Part shown: one piece after another, positions 7,905 through 16,372 of the stretch
Position numbering within the stretch: position 1 is the stretch's first letter
How the letters are laid out: every line of letters begins with the position of its first letter
Assembly (NCBI RefSeq): GCF_009026825.1
Contig: NZ_CP045032.1
Location: forward strand, 2,170,001-2,234,000
From: Corynebacterium urogenitale
GTDB lineage: Bacteria; Actinomycetota; Actinomycetes; Mycobacteriales; Mycobacteriaceae
Reading direction: 5' to 3'
Length of the DNA stretch: 64,000 bases
Made by a program: the position numbers and the translations under genes
The notes under the pieces: model-generated
Told to the model about the DNA's origin: nothing
Database searches by the model: none
Seen by the model: only the letters and a program-made list of their open reading frames with translations

Positions 7905-8825
7905 GTGACTGCAGATCCTGCCGCGCACGCCCCGGAGCCAGTGTTCATTCACTCCCGGGGCGTGCGTATTCATGCCGACGTCCAGGGCCCGCGCAATGCA
8001 CCACTGGTGCTGCTGATTCATGGCTTTGGCGGCGGCAGCTTCGATTTCCGCGGGCTGATGGAGGAGCTCGCGGGCCACGATGTGCGTGTGGCCGCCGTCG
8101 ATCTGCGCGGTTATGGCCGCTCCGATAAAACTCCTCGCGGCTACGACCTGACCACCGCCGCCAGCGACATGGCCGGCGTGATTCGGGGCTTGGGCTATGC
8201 GAATGCCCTTGTCGTCGGCCACGGCTACGGTGGGCTAGTCGGCTGGACGCTCGCAGCACACGAACCAGCCCGTGTCCGCCGCCTCATCACCATTTCCTCC
8301 GCACACCCCTTGGTGCAGACATCACGCATCGCCCGCGATCCATTGGGCAATTGGAACCGCACGCGCCGCATACTCGGCGCCCAACTCCCCCGCGTGCCTG
8401 AGTCCCGGTTGACGAAGAACGACGCAGCCCTCGCCGAAAAACTCTTTCGTGCCGGCTGTGCACCGGGCTTCCGTGATACGGACCTCTACAAAACCCACGC
8501 CCAGTTGCGGCGCCAGACCATGCTGGCGGATAAAACTGCGCACCTGGCCAGCGAGTACCAGCGCTGGCTGTTCCGGATTCGCTGGCGCCCGGAAGGCCTC
8601 ATGTTCGACCGCACCTTCCCGCAGAGAATTGAGGCGCCGGTGCTGGCGATCGATGGCAGCATGGACCCCACCTACAACCACACCGTGACGGAGAAGTCCA
8701 TCGCGCGCGCCCACCCGGATCTCTCCACGGCCGTGCTCATGTACGGCACGGGGCATTACCCGCACATCGAGGACGCACCCGCCGTCGCAGAGCATGTCCT
8801 CGGCTGGGTCGAGCCCACTGCCTAA
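7905..8825 (+). CDS. Alpha/beta-hydrolase, epoxide hydrolase EphE-like (Rv3670-like)
   Basis: A 306-residue alpha/beta-hydrolase. The oxyanion-hole motif HGFGGG lies after strand 3, the nucleophile elbow reads VVGHGYGG, and a late His is in YGTGHYPHIED. At the elbow the residue between His and Tyr is Gly, where epoxide hydrolases have Asp and esterases have Ser (G-x-Nu-x-G gives GHGYG). The usual nucleophile therefore appears to be missing, unless the alignment shifts. Synteny fits the mycobacterial ephE locus. I would treat the enzymatic assignment as uncertain. The GTG start has no strong ribosome-binding site. Confidence 0.75.
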   Translation: MTADPAAHAPEPVFIHSRGVRIHADVQGPRNAPLVLLIHGFGGGSFDFRGLMEELAGHDVRVAAVDLRGYGRSDKTPRGYDLTTAASDMAGVIRGLGYANALVVGHGYGGLVGWTLAAHEPARVRRLITISSAHPLVQTSRIARDPLGNWNRTRRILGAQLPRVPESRLTKNDAALAEKLFRAGCAPGFRDTDLYKTHAQLRRQTMLADKTAHLASEYQRWLFRIRWRPEGLMFDRTFPQRIEAPVLAIDGSMDPTYNHTVTEKSIARAHPDLSTAVLMYGTGHYPHIEDAPAVAEHVLGWVEPTA

Positions 8826-8939
8826 ACCCCTCGGCCCCAGCCCCCAAGCCCAACAGCCTAGAAGGCCTAGGCCCTACAGCGCCCCGCCCCTCGGCCCGGC
8901 GCCCACAGCCTGAGAGGGCAGCAGGCTAAGCCCAAGAGG

Positions 8940-10151
8940 CTAGTCCAGGACGCACGCGCCCGTCTCCACTGGCTGTGTCCACTTGTTCAGATCCCCCACG
9001 TGGCTCATCACCTCTGCCCGGGTCAGCGCGTAACCAGTCTCCTCCTGGTTCACATCCGCGCCGAAGATGAGCCCAAGCACTTGGCCCTGTTCGTCGATGA
9101 GTGGCCCACCGGAGTTGCCCTGCACCACAGTTCCGCGCAGGGAGTAGGCCTCCCGCTCCACGCGATTATCGGCATAGATATTCGGTCCGGAGACGAGGAA
9201 GCGATCGCGAATACGCGCTGGTGAGGCTTTAAACGGCCCGCCCTGTGGGAAGCCCAGGACGATCGCGCTCTCCCCCTGCTCGCCATCGGTCTCATCCCAG
9301 CGCAGGGCGTTGAAGTTGTAGCCCTCCACCTTGAGCAGGGCAATATCCTGCTGCGGGTTGTAGTAGGTGACGTAGGCGTCCACCATGCCATCGACGGTAT
9401 CCAGTTGCACCATGTCTGTTCCAGCAACGACGTGCGCATTCGTCATCACCGTATCCGGTGCGACGGCGAACCCGGAGCCCTGCAGTAGGCGGCGGCACTG
9501 TTCCGCCTGGCCTACCACGCGGACGATGCTGGAGCGGGCGGCCTTGACCTCGGGAGAGGCAGCCAGTCCGGAATCTGGTGCCTCTACTTCCCGCTGCGGC
9601 ACACTATCGAAAGGGTCCGTGATGACGGGGAAACCATTGGCGTTGATCAGCGTGGAGACCTGCGTGGGCAGATTCTTCACGAAATCCGGGGCACTGTTCT
9701 CCACGGCGGAGAGTACCCGGGACCCGCGCACGGACTTGCCGAAGTCGGAGGTATCACCTGCCACGAGCGGCACGAGCACCAGCCAAATGACCGTCAGTGT
9801 GGTGATGACCTGCACGCCCGCGCCCACCACGGATTCCACCTTGAAGATGGACTTGGTCCGAATCTGGTCGCGCAGCCGTGCACCCAGCGCCGTTCCCAGT
9901 GCGTAGCCGATCACCACGCCGAGGGTGATCGTCGCCAGTGCAGCTAGGAAGCGCATCCCGTCGCTCGACTGCTCGGCCAGGTTGTCCACCTGATCCAGCA
10001 CCCACGGCATGGATGTCACGCCCACGTAGCCGCCCACGAGCACGCCGATGAGGCTGAGCACTGCGGAGAAGCCACCTTGGCGGTAGCCGGAGACCATCGC
10101 ACCGATGGCGATGATCACGAGGATGATGTCTACCACTAGCGATCCGCTCAC
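8940..10151 (-). CDS. marP: MarP-like membrane serine protease with CvpA domain
   Basis: A 403-residue protein with four N-terminal transmembrane helices forming a CvpA/colicin V production-like domain (about 1-135), then a periplasmic trypsin-like protease domain. The catalytic triad is visible: His240 in TNAHVV, Asp269 in QQDIAL and Ser347 in GNSGGP. Cys219 and Cys400 match the pair that forms the regulatory disulfide in mycobacterial MarP (Rv3671c), which is needed for acid and oxidative stress resistance. The GTG start overlaps the stop of the Nudix gene (GTGA), so the two are translationally coupled. Confidence 0.92.
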   Translation of the reverse strand: MSGSLVVDIILVIIAIGAMVSGYRQGGFSAVLSLIGVLVGGYVGVTSMPWVLDQVDNLAEQSSDGMRFLAALATITLGVVIGYALGTALGARLRDQIRTKSIFKVESVVGAGVQVITTLTVIWLVLVPLVAGDTSDFGKSVRGSRVLSAVENSAPDFVKNLPTQVSTLINANGFPVITDPFDSVPQREVEAPDSGLAASPEVKAARSSIVRVVGQAEQCRRLLQGSGFAVAPDTVMTNAHVVAGTDMVQLDTVDGMVDAYVTYYNPQQDIALLKVEGYNFNALRWDETDGEQGESAIVLGFPQGGPFKASPARIRDRFLVSGPNIYADNRVEREAYSLRGTVVQGNSGGPLIDEQGQVLGLIFGADVNQEETGYALTRAEVMSHVGDLNKWTQPVETGACVLD

Positions 10152-10966
10152 GGTGCTCCTCCTTCCTCTCCTGCTTCGGTGAACCCTTCGGCTAGTTCTT
10201 GCAGCGCTTCCTTATTGGCTGATCTCTTCAATGCCGCAAAGAGTTCTATCGGCTCTTGGTCTTCACCCCACGGCTGCTCCCACCCGGCGCGCTGGAGCAG
10301 TGCGGTGATCACCGAACCTGTAAAGCCCCACAGCACCATGCCTTCCACGTCGAAGGCCGGCCCGCGCCATTGCATGAAGCTCACCCAGTAGCGTTGTGCC
10401 GGATCCACGAGGTGGGATAGGGGCACAGGCGCCACCCAGTCGTTTTCCGGAGTCGCCGGGTAGACCTTCATGGGGTCCTTCCAGTACGCCAACACGGGCA
10501 CCACTGCGAAGTTCGTGCGGTCGATGTAAATCGGTTCCAGTACTGCTAGCGGCTGCACGCCGTCCGGGTCCAGCCCGGTTTCCTCCTGCGCTTCGCGAAT
10601 CGCGGTGTGGATGGGGCTGGGATCTTGATCCTCACGGCCACCGCCGGGGAAGGCCATCTGTCCGGAGTGGGTGCGCATGCTCGGCGCGCGGTGTGTCAGC
10701 AGCAGTGTGGCGTCCTCGGGGAACAGCTTTTCCCCTTGCGGCACGAATAGCGAGTCGCCACCGATCAGCACCAGCACCGCGGAGTAGCGCGGAGGTGTTC
10801 CCTCCGGCCCTTTCTCCGGCACCCGGCGGGAGTGATCGTCGAGCAGATCGTGGATGCGCCCGCTGCGGGCTTCCAGCACGAAGTCCCGTAGCCACACCGG
10901 GACTTCGGCTGGTAGCGGTGGCTGCTGCTGGATCTGTTCCATCCACTGTTGCTGCGTATAGCTCAT
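10148..10966 (-). CDS. NUDIX hydrolase, CoA pyrophosphatase type (Rv3672c-like)
   Basis: A 272-residue Nudix protein. The Nudix box runs from GGGREDQDPSPIHTA through IREAQEETGL, preserving the GX5EX7REUXEEXGU pattern. The preceding HRAPSMRTHSGQMAFPGG segment is the UPF0035 signature of coenzyme A pyrophosphatases (NudL/YeaB), so cleavage of CoA or CoA esters is the likely reaction. It sits between the TlpA-type thioredoxin gene (3 bp gap) and marP (4 bp overlap) in a minus-strand operon that appears to start at nth. Confidence 0.87.
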   Translation of the reverse strand: MSYTQQQWMEQIQQQPPLPAEVPVWLRDFVLEARSGRIHDLLDDHSRRVPEKGPEGTPPRYSAVLVLIGGDSLFVPQGEKLFPEDATLLLTHRAPSMRTHSGQMAFPGGGREDQDPSPIHTAIREAQEETGLDPDGVQPLAVLEPIYIDRTNFAVVPVLAYWKDPMKVYPATPENDWVAPVPLSHLVDPAQRYWVSFMQWRGPAFDVEGMVLWGFTGSVITALLQRAGWEQPWGEDQEPIELFAALKRSANKEALQELAEGFTEAGEEGGAP

Positions 10967-10969
10967 GGT

Positions 10970-11674
10970 CTACGCCTCCCCTACTGCCTGCGCGACAAGC
11001 TGCTGCATTTCCTGTACATCGTCAAAGGTCCGCACGAAGAGCTCGGCGCGTGTCCCATCTGGGTTGTAGACGAGCGTCACGGGCACCACCTTGGGGATCG
11101 CTGTGGCGGCATCGAAGGTGTGATTGCTGTCCTGGTAGCTGGCAAATTTCGTCACCTCCAGCTCCTTGAGGAAGTCCACGCCCGCTTGCGCCTTCGCGTC
11201 GAGGTGCACACCGACGACATTCCACTGCGGGTTGTTCTCCGCGAGCTGCTGCATCACGGGCAGTTCATCGCGGCATGGCCCGCACCACCATGCCCACACG
11301 TTGACGACCGTCGGTTTGCCAGCCCACTGCTCTGCCAGGCTGGTCTGTCCCTGTTGTCCCCCGTCCGTCAGGCAGGGAAGGAAGACGTCCTTGAGTTCCG
11401 CGTCCTCTGCGATGGTCGACGCCACCGCGCCCGCATCCCCAGGATCCGGGCACATCACCGGGTTGTCCACGGTGACAGCTTCGGAGGAGGGGCTGGTGGC
11501 GTCGGGCTCAGAGGAGGGAGAGGCAGCAGAGGAGCTGGCCGCAGGTGGCTGCGCCGTTGGTTCGGAGAAGACGGAGGCGATGAGCGGGATGGAGGCAACC
11601 GCGAGGCCAATGATCACGGTGAGGGTGACGATGACAATGCGGGTGCGGTCGGAGCGGGCAGACATGCTAGCCAT
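10970..11674 (-). CDS. TlpA/ResA-type extracytoplasmic thioredoxin (Rv3673c-like)
   Basis: A 234-residue membrane-anchored thioredoxin. An N-terminal helix ([18 protein letters not shown]) is followed by a Ser/Pro/Ala-rich linker (about 30-70) and a thioredoxin fold with active site WWCGPC. The expected role is reduction or isomerisation of disulfides outside the membrane, for example in cytochrome c maturation or MarP regulation; the partner is not evident. The ATG at 11674 is chosen because AGGAAAGGAACA precedes it; it overlaps the end of nth. A second ATG lies 9 bp downstream. Confidence 0.85.
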   Translation of the reverse strand: MASMSARSDRTRIVIVTLTVIIGLAVASIPLIASVFSEPTAQPPAASSSAASPSSEPDATSPSSEAVTVDNPVMCPDPGDAGAVASTIAEDAELKDVFLPCLTDGGQQGQTSLAEQWAGKPTVVNVWAWWCGPCRDELPVMQQLAENNPQWNVVGVHLDAKAQAGVDFLKELEVTKFASYQDSNHTFDAATAIPKVVPVTLVYNPDGTRAELFVRTFDDVQEMQQLVAQAVGEA

Positions 11675-12482
11675 TGTTCCTTTCCTGCTCGCCAGTTCCA
11701 AAGCCCGCCAGGTCCAGCAGGTGCTCGCGGTCGGGGGACTTCATCAGCTTCGCCGCCGCCTCTGGGTCCGTTGGCCCTGCATAACCGAAGCTCGGGCATT
11801 GACGGGCCAACAGGCATGCGCCACAGGCCGCTTTACGGGAATGGCACACACGCCGGCCGTGGAAGATGGCGCGGTGGGAGAACATCGTCCACTCTTTGCG
11901 CTCAATGAGCTGCATGAGGTCCGCTTCCACCTTGACCGGGTCCTCGTGCTCGGTGAGCTTCCAGCGGCGAGCCATGCGCCCCAGGTGCGTGTCCACGGTG
12001 ATACCGGGCACGTCAAAAGCATTACCGAGCACCACATTCGCGGTCTTGCGGCCCACACCCGGCAGTTTCACTAGATCTTCAAGGCGGCCAGGAACCTCCC
12101 CGCCGAAGTTATCCACCAGGGCGGTGGCCAGCCCGAGGATGGATTTCGCCTTCGAACGGTAGAAGCCCGTGGGGCGGATGAGCTCCTCCAGCTCCTCCTG
12201 ATCCGCCTCCGCATAAGCCTGAGCCGTTGGATACTTCGTAAAGAGGGTCGGTGTGACCATATTCACACGGACATCGGTACACTGGGCGGAGAGTACGGTT
12301 GCGACGAGCAACTCCAACGGAGTGGTGAAGTCCAACTCGGCGTGCGCATCCGGATAGGCCTCCGCCAACATGCGGTTGATTTTCCGAGCGCGGCGAGTTC
12401 GCCCAAGAGGGGTTTCCCTCCCCTTGGCGGCGAGGTGACTACCAGGACGGGGGAGTTTCGGAGCAGCGGTGCCGGACGACAT
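11667..12482 (-). CDS. nth: Endonuclease III (DNA glycosylase/AP lyase)
   Basis: A 271-residue base-excision repair enzyme that removes oxidised pyrimidines and nicks abasic sites. The helix-hairpin-helix ([14 protein letters not shown]) carries the catalytic Lys, the catalytic Asp follows in ITVDTHLGR, and four Cys near the C-terminus ([17 protein letters not shown]) match the C-X6-C-X2-C-X5-C ligands of the [4Fe-4S] cluster. The N-terminus is about 40 residues longer than in E. coli. I choose the ATG at 12482 because AAGGTGG lies just upstream; that sequence sits in a perfect hairpin. Confidence 0.94.
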   Translation of the reverse strand: MSSGTAAPKLPRPGSHLAAKGRETPLGRTRRARKINRMLAEAYPDAHAELDFTTPLELLVATVLSAQCTDVRVNMVTPTLFTKYPTAQAYAEADQEELEELIRPTGFYRSKAKSILGLATALVDNFGGEVPGRLEDLVKLPGVGRKTANVVLGNAFDVPGITVDTHLGRMARRWKLTEHEDPVKVEADLMQLIERKEWTMFSHRAIFHGRRVCHSRKAACGACLLARQCPSFGYAGPTDPEAAAKLMKSPDREHLLDLAGFGTGEQERNNG

Positions 12483-12483
12483 G

Positions 12484-12505
12484 CCCACCACCTTAACGTG
12501 GTGGG
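12484..12505 (-). promoter_or_regulatory. Hairpin covering the nth ribosome-binding site
   Basis: CCCACCAC (12484-12491) and GTGGTGGG (12498-12505) form a perfect 8-bp stem with a 6-base loop directly upstream of the nth ATG. On the minus strand the likely Shine-Dalgarno AAGGTGG is partly in the loop and partly in the stem, so the hairpin could limit nth translation. No T-run follows, so it does not look like a terminator. Confidence 0.45.
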
Positions 12506-12634
12506 CGGACTATACAGGGCTAAACCTCCCAAGAGAAACCTCACAGTCCCCCTTGGAATTCGGGGTTAATCTTGCGGTTTTATGTCGTGCGTCACTGCGA
12601 AACTGTAGTGTAAAGCGAAGTAAAGAATGCACCA

Positions 12635-12660
12635 CCGGGGCCCGCTAACCACGGGCCCGG
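12635..12660 (+). promoter_or_regulatory. GC-rich hairpin in the glxR 5' leader
   Basis: CCGGGGCCCG (12635-12644) pairs with CGGGCCCGG (12652-12660) around the loop CTAACCA, with a single bulged G. The structure ends 24 bases before the glxR ATG. No T-run follows, so it looks like a 5'-leader structure that could affect stability or translation of glxR. The effect is inference. Confidence 0.45.
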
Positions 12661-12684
12661 ATTTCAGCGAGAGTGATGTACCCG

Positions 12685-13368
12685 ATGTCTGAAGTATCCG
12701 AGATTCTGTCCCGAGCAGGAATCTTCCAGGGCGTTGACCCAAGCGCGGTCCGCTCCCTGATCGAGCAGCTGGATACCGTGAAATTCCCGCGTGGCACCAC
12801 CATCTTCGACGAAGGTGAGCCGGGCGACCGTTTGTACATCATCGTTAGCGGAAAGGTGAAGCTCGCGCGCCACTCCGTTGATGGTCGCGAAAACCTGCTC
12901 ACCGTCATGGGCCCCTCCGACATGTTCGGCGAACTGTCTATCTTCGACCCAGGCCCACGAACCTCCTCCGCTATCTGCGTCACGGAAGTCACGGCGGCGA
13001 CGATGGATTCCACGATGCTGCACCAGTGGATCAGCGACCACCCAGAGATCCCGCAGCAGCTCCTTCGCGTGCTGGCCCGCCGCCTGCGCCGCACCAACAA
13101 CTCCCTGGCGGATCTCATCTTCACCGACGTCCCAGGCCGCGTTGCCAAGGCTCTGCTGCAGCTGGCCAACCGCTTCGGCACCCAGGAGGGCGGCGCACTG
13201 CGCGTGCACCACGACCTCACCCAGGAAGAGATTGCCCAGCTGGTCGGCGCCTCCCGCGAGACTGTGAACAAGGCTCTAGCGGAGTTCGCCCACCGCGGTT
13301 GGATCCGCCTGGAGGGCAAGTCCGTGCTGATCTCTGACACGGAGCGCCTGGCGAAGCGCGCTCGCTAG
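12685..13368 (+). CDS. glxR: GlxR, CRP/FNR-family global transcription regulator
   Basis: A 227-residue cAMP receptor protein homologue. The N-terminal cyclic-nucleotide-binding domain (about 10-120) contains [17 protein letters not shown] and the phosphate-binding region [16 protein letters not shown]. The C-terminal winged helix-turn-helix contains [19 protein letters not shown]. In C. glutamicum GlxR controls a very large regulon of carbon metabolism, respiration and aggregation genes through TGTGA-N6-TCACA sites. The ATG at 12685 gives the same N-terminus type as C. glutamicum GlxR ([14 protein letters not shown] follows); a GTG 12 bp upstream is less likely. It is divergent from nth. Confidence 0.95.
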   Translation: MSEVSEILSRAGIFQGVDPSAVRSLIEQLDTVKFPRGTTIFDEGEPGDRLYIIVSGKVKLARHSVDGRENLLTVMGPSDMFGELSIFDPGPRTSSAICVTEVTAATMDSTMLHQWISDHPEIPQQLLRVLARRLRRTNNSLADLIFTDVPGRVAKALLQLANRFGTQEGGALRVHHDLTQEEIAQLVGASRETVNKALAEFAHRGWIRLEGKSVLISDTERLAKRAR

Positions 13369-13407
13369 TCGCGGGGCTGGAGCGGCCATCGCGCGCTGAA
13401 AACAGAG

Positions 13408-13441
13408 AACTCCCAGGCAGCCACATAGGCGCCTGGGAGTT
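13408..13441 (+). terminator. Terminator downstream of glxR
   Basis: AACTCCCAGGC at 13408-13418 and GCCTGGGAGTT at 13431-13441 form an 11-bp perfect stem with a 12-base loop. The flanking A and T bases let it work for both glxR and the convergent small membrane gene. Confidence 0.8.
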
Positions 13442-13475
13442 ATGGTTGACGCGATGTCTCAGCCAGGTGATCGAG

Positions 13476-13745
13476 TTATCTCTGCCTCTTCAAGTCCCGA
13501 ACAGCCTGGTGGGTTGAGACACCCGGGTTCTCTCGGCGATACTTCCGAACCTCCTGCGGGGTGGGGTTCTCGGATGTTCTGTTCATGCGCGATCCATTAC
13601 CAGGGTTAAATTTCCAGAACCAAAAGACGATGGCCGCTGCAAGTGCACATCCAGCAGCCAGAAGTGATTCTCCCGCGAAGCCGTAACCTATTGCCGAGAT
13701 GAGCAATAGGACTCCTCCGCTGAAAACGAGTCCTTTCTCCATCAT
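13476..13745 (-). CDS. Small membrane protein of unknown function
   Basis: An 89-residue protein that I do not recognise. Two hydrophobic helices (about residues 6-24 and 29-45, the second ending IVFWFWKF) are followed by a polar, basic tail with the segment ENPTPQEVRKYRRENPGVSTHQAVRDLKR. The tail looks like a small helical or DNA-binding-like module. It lies convergent to glxR and about 120 bp from the MBL hydrolase gene. Start choice is between two adjacent ATGs (13745 and 13742). Codon use looks somewhat less GC-rich than its neighbours. The length and the clear membrane pattern support a real gene. Confidence 0.6.
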   Translation of the reverse strand: MMEKGLVFSGGVLLLISAIGYGFAGESLLAAGCALAAAIVFWFWKFNPGNGSRMNRTSENPTPQEVRKYRRENPGVSTHQAVRDLKRQR

Positions 13746-13864
13746 ATCTCTCGCATCCTAGGGGGTTGTGCTGGAGTTAGCTAAACCAAGAGTCGAGGAC
13801 AGAAACGACGCCAAGGAATTCGCCCACAAGTGGGTCACAAGCCCCACCGAAGAGCGAAACCGCC

Positions 13865-14701
13865 CTACTTCTGGCTCTGCAGGTAACGCAGGGTCACGCG
13901 AGTGGACTGCTCCGCAGCGCTACGCAGCACTGGGTCCACGTCGGTGTAGATGTGGTTGACGATGTCATTGACCGGCGCGTCCTCACCCAGCTCGTCCAGA
14001 GCCTCACGCACCTGCTTGAGGCGCAGCTCGCGGCGATCGATGTACTTCTGCGCGAATTCGGAGAGATCCGGCAGATCAGGACCGTGGCCTGGCAGCAGCG
14101 TCTTGCCTTTGCCACGCTCGTTGAGCGTGCCCAGCGTCTCCAGGTAACGGCCAAGGTCGCCGTCGGTTTCGGAGATCATAGTGGTGTGGCGGCCGGCGAT
14201 CGTATCGCCGGTCATGATGCCCTCCACGTCGGAATCATCGGAGCCACCGTTGGAGTGGACGAAGAAGCACACGGAATCAGAGGTGTGGCCTGGGCTGTGA
14301 ACGACCTCAATGGTCGGGGTCAGCCCCTCGATAGAGATGATCTCCCCGTCCTTGAGCGGCTCCCCACCAAGGCACTCATGCTCGTTAAAGGCCCGCACTG
14401 GAGCTCCGGTGATTTGGCGGAATCGCAGTGCGCCTTCCGCATGGTCGGAGTGGCGATGAGTGAGGAGTACGAGGGCGATTTCGCAGGGCTTGTCGCCGTT
14501 CTGTGTTGCCTTGTAGTTGAGGACGTTGAGGTGGCCTTCATCCTGCGGACCCGGGTCGACAACAACGCACACGTTGTCGTTTTCTCCCCGGATCACCCAG
14601 GAGTTCGTGCCCTCAAGGGCTCCGTAACTCGGGTTCGGCGCCAGCACGACGCCAGCGTTCGGTGTGACGGGACGTAGTTGACTGTAGGCAGGATGCTCCA
14701 T
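13865..14701 (-). CDS. MBL-fold metallo-hydrolase (Rv3677c-like)
   Basis: A 278-residue metallo-beta-lactamase-fold protein of the LACTB2/RNase-Z-like hydrolase type. The metal motif THRHSDHAEG and later ligands HSPGHTSDS, MTGDTI and LLPGHGPD are all present. The C-terminal winged-helix part (about 215-278) is as in LACTB2, which acts on single-stranded RNA in mitochondria. The bacterial substrate is not known to me. The ATG at 14701 (MEHPAYSQLRPV) is preferred over 14731 by comparison with the corynebacterial family. The downstream order RidA, DUF4177, WhiB follows the M. tuberculosis arrangement. Confidence 0.87.
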   Translation of the reverse strand: MEHPAYSQLRPVTPNAGVVLAPNPSYGALEGTNSWVIRGENDNVCVVVDPGPQDEGHLNVLNYKATQNGDKPCEIALVLLTHRHSDHAEGALRFRQITGAPVRAFNEHECLGGEPLKDGEIISIEGLTPTIEVVHSPGHTSDSVCFFVHSNGGSDDSDVEGIMTGDTIAGRHTTMISETDGDLGRYLETLGTLNERGKGKTLLPGHGPDLPDLSEFAQKYIDRRELRLKQVREALDELGEDAPVNDIVNHIYTDVDPVLRSAAEQSTRVTLRYLQSQK

Positions 14702-14814
14702 GTGCCCTATTTTACGACGATTACGCGCCATCGCCCTGCCCTTTCCGGTGGAACTAACCCCGAATTAAGCCAGCACAGTGGGGTTAATCACGTCGGCTGG
14801 CCCTGAGGCGGCTC

Positions 14815-15273
14815 TTAGCCACGCACGCGCACGATGATTTCCACCTCAACGGGCGCGTCGAGCGGCAGTTCGGCCACACCGACGGCCGCGCGGGCATGCA
14901 CGCCGGCGTCGCCGAAAATCTCCCCAAGGACCTCGGATGCGCCATTGATGACGCCCGGCTGCCCGCCGAAGTCCGCAGCGGAGGCGACGAAGCCGTTGAC
15001 TTTGACGATCTGCTCGATGTTATCGACGCCACCAGCCACCTCAGCGGCGGCTGCCACCGCGTTGAGGGCGGCGATGCGGGCAAGGTCATAGCCCTGCTCT
15101 GGGGTGACTTCCGCACCGACCTGACCGGTTGCTGGCAGGGAGCCATCCACGAAGGGAAGCTGGCCAGAGGTGTAAATGTGATCGCCGGACTTCACGGCGG
15201 GCACGTAGGCGGCCACGGGGGCAGCCACGGGTGGCAGTTCGATGCCGAGCTCTTTGAGACGCTCGCTATGCAT
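14815..15273 (-). CDS. RidA (YjgF/YER057c/UK114) family protein (Rv3678c-like)
   Basis: A 152-residue RidA-family protein; these proteins hydrolyse reactive enamine/imine intermediates formed by PLP enzymes, or act as related deaminases. Family landmarks are DHIYTSGQLPFVDG in the N-terminal half and the C-terminal HARAAVGVAELPLDAPVEVEI, which keeps the Arg that binds the substrate carboxylate in active members. It starts 3 bp after the stop of the DUF4177 gene and is likely co-transcribed with it. Confidence 0.87.
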   Translation of the reverse strand: MHSERLKELGIELPPVAAPVAAYVPAVKSGDHIYTSGQLPFVDGSLPATGQVGAEVTPEQGYDLARIAALNAVAAAAEVAGGVDNIEQIVKVNGFVASAADFGGQPGVINGASEVLGEIFGDAGVHARAAVGVAELPLDAPVEVEIIVRVRG

Positions 15274-15276
15274 GGT

Positions 15277-15429
15277 TTACAGCTCCCTCTTCATGTAGGC
15301 CACGTGCTGCTCGCCCGTAGGACCTGGCAGTACGGAGACGAGCTCCCAGCCGTCTTGTCCCCAGTTATCGAGGATCTGCTTGGTGGCGTGGGTGAGCAGT
15401 GGCACGGTGACGTATTCCCATTGAGTCAT
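15277..15429 (-). CDS. DUF4177 small protein
   Basis: A 50-residue protein beginning MTQWEYVTVPLLTHA and containing NWGQDGWELVSVLPG, the DUF4177 signature (a small beta-hairpin plus helix fold of unknown function). The ATG at 15429 is preferred over an upstream start because homologues begin at this point. It lies between the whiB-like gene and the RidA gene, as in mycobacteria. No function is assigned. Confidence 0.8.
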   Translation of the reverse strand: MTQWEYVTVPLLTHATKQILDNWGQDGWELVSVLPGPTGEQHVAYMKREL

Positions 15430-15536
15430 GACGACCAGTGTATAAGGAAAAGCTCGGCTGCGAGGCACAAAAAAGAGCCCCCGTGGCGAGGGCTCTGGCT
15501 GCGAAAGAAAGTGTGCGGTTGGCCGGAAAGGAACGC

Positions 15537-15920
15537 CTAGGAGGCCGCTGCGGACCTGCGGGCCTGGGAGGCTTCCAGCTGGCCGGCGAAGAAGTCCGCC
15601 CAGGAATCAATCTCTGGGTGCTTACGTAGCAGGGCGCGGCGCTGGCGCTCGGTCATGCCACCCCAGACTCCGAACTCCACGCGGTTGTCGAGGGCGTCCG
15701 CGCGGCACTGCAGCACTACCGGGCAGTGGCGGCAGATAGCGACGGCCTTGCGCTGTGCGGCACCCTTCACGAACAGCTCTTCGGGATCGACGTTGCGGCA
15801 ATGAGCCTGCGTAATCCACTCTCCGCGGTTGTTGAAGGACTCACGGTGCGTCACCTGGTTTGCCTGCTGGCGTGTAGGCGCCGTGGTGCTGGCAGTCGGG
15901 CGAGCAAGCGATGCAGTCAT
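15537..15920 (-). CDS. whcA: WhiB-family iron-sulfur regulator (WhiB4/WhcA-like)
   Basis: A 127-residue WhiB-like protein. The four cluster ligands are Cys41, Cys63, Cys66 and Cys72 (C-X21-C-X2-C-X5-C), followed by the GVWGG turn at 84-88 and the basic C-terminal segment TERQRRALLRK. Such proteins bind a [4Fe-4S] cluster and sense oxidants. The position beside ponA corresponds to M. tuberculosis whiB4 and, from memory, C. glutamicum whcA, a regulator of oxidative stress genes. The symbol is assigned by synteny. It is divergent from ponA. Confidence 0.85.
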   Translation of the reverse strand: MTASLARPTASTTAPTRQQANQVTHRESFNNRGEWITQAHCRNVDPEELFVKGAAQRKAVAICRHCPVVLQCRADALDNRVEFGVWGGMTERQRRALLRKHPEIDSWADFFAGQLEASQARRSAAAS

Positions 15921-16372
15921 TGTTATCTTCCTCCGAAAACAGCCTTGGAGCTGGTGAATGTCTTTCGCTGATGTTGGAGGTAATTTTATTCACACGTTTT
16001 TAGAAGTGTCGAGTGCGTCACATTATGGGGGTAAGTGACGCCTGCGGCACAAATATCCACTATGGGGCGAGTAGAACACTCTCTTTTGCACCCTCACGCA
16101 AGAAACATCAGACAATCCCCTTCAGCGAACCCTCGATATCCACTTTAATGACGCAGGTCACACTGCAAACCAGCCGCACTCACCCCATTTGCATACTAAG
16201 GCAGCGCTTAACCTTTTTGCTCAACAAAACTTCCCCGCGCCCCACCATCAAGTTCACCCTCTGTATACGCGGTATCAACCTCAAGTCCACACCCCCGTGC
16301 AAGTTTTCTTCATCACTTTCCCCACCAGATTCCAGGGGCATGGAGTAGGGAGTCTCAGCTAGGGTAAGTGCA
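15921..16372. other. 452-bp divergent intergenic region between whcA-like and ponA genes
   Basis: No convincing coding sequence is seen. The region is A/T-rich relative to its surroundings and contains a perfect inverted repeat (annotated separately) about 100 bp upstream of the whcA-like start. Open frames inside it lack recognisable protein features. Confidence 0.6.
16015..16041. promoter_or_regulatory. Inverted repeat GCGTCAC-N13-GTGACGC, candidate operator
   Basis: GCGTCAC (16015-16021) and GTGACGC (16035-16041) are a perfect 7-bp inverted repeat separated by 13 bases. The left arm overlaps TGTCGAGTGCGTCACA (16007-16022), which resembles a GlxR site (TGTGA-N6-TCACA) with a degenerate left half. 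It lies in the whcA-like/ponA divergent region, so it could regulate either gene. Confidence 0.4.

Noticed and set aside
12560..12684. GlxR autoregulatory site upstream of glxR
   Set aside because: TGTCGTGCGTCACT-like sequence was noticed, but the half-site spacing is 4 and not 6, so it does not fit the TGTGA-N6-TCACA consensus.
16013..16348. 111-codon plus-strand open frame between the whcA-like and ponA genes
   Set aside because: It has no recognisable protein features, lies in an A/T-rich promoter region and overlaps the inverted repeat. It reads like non-coding sequence.
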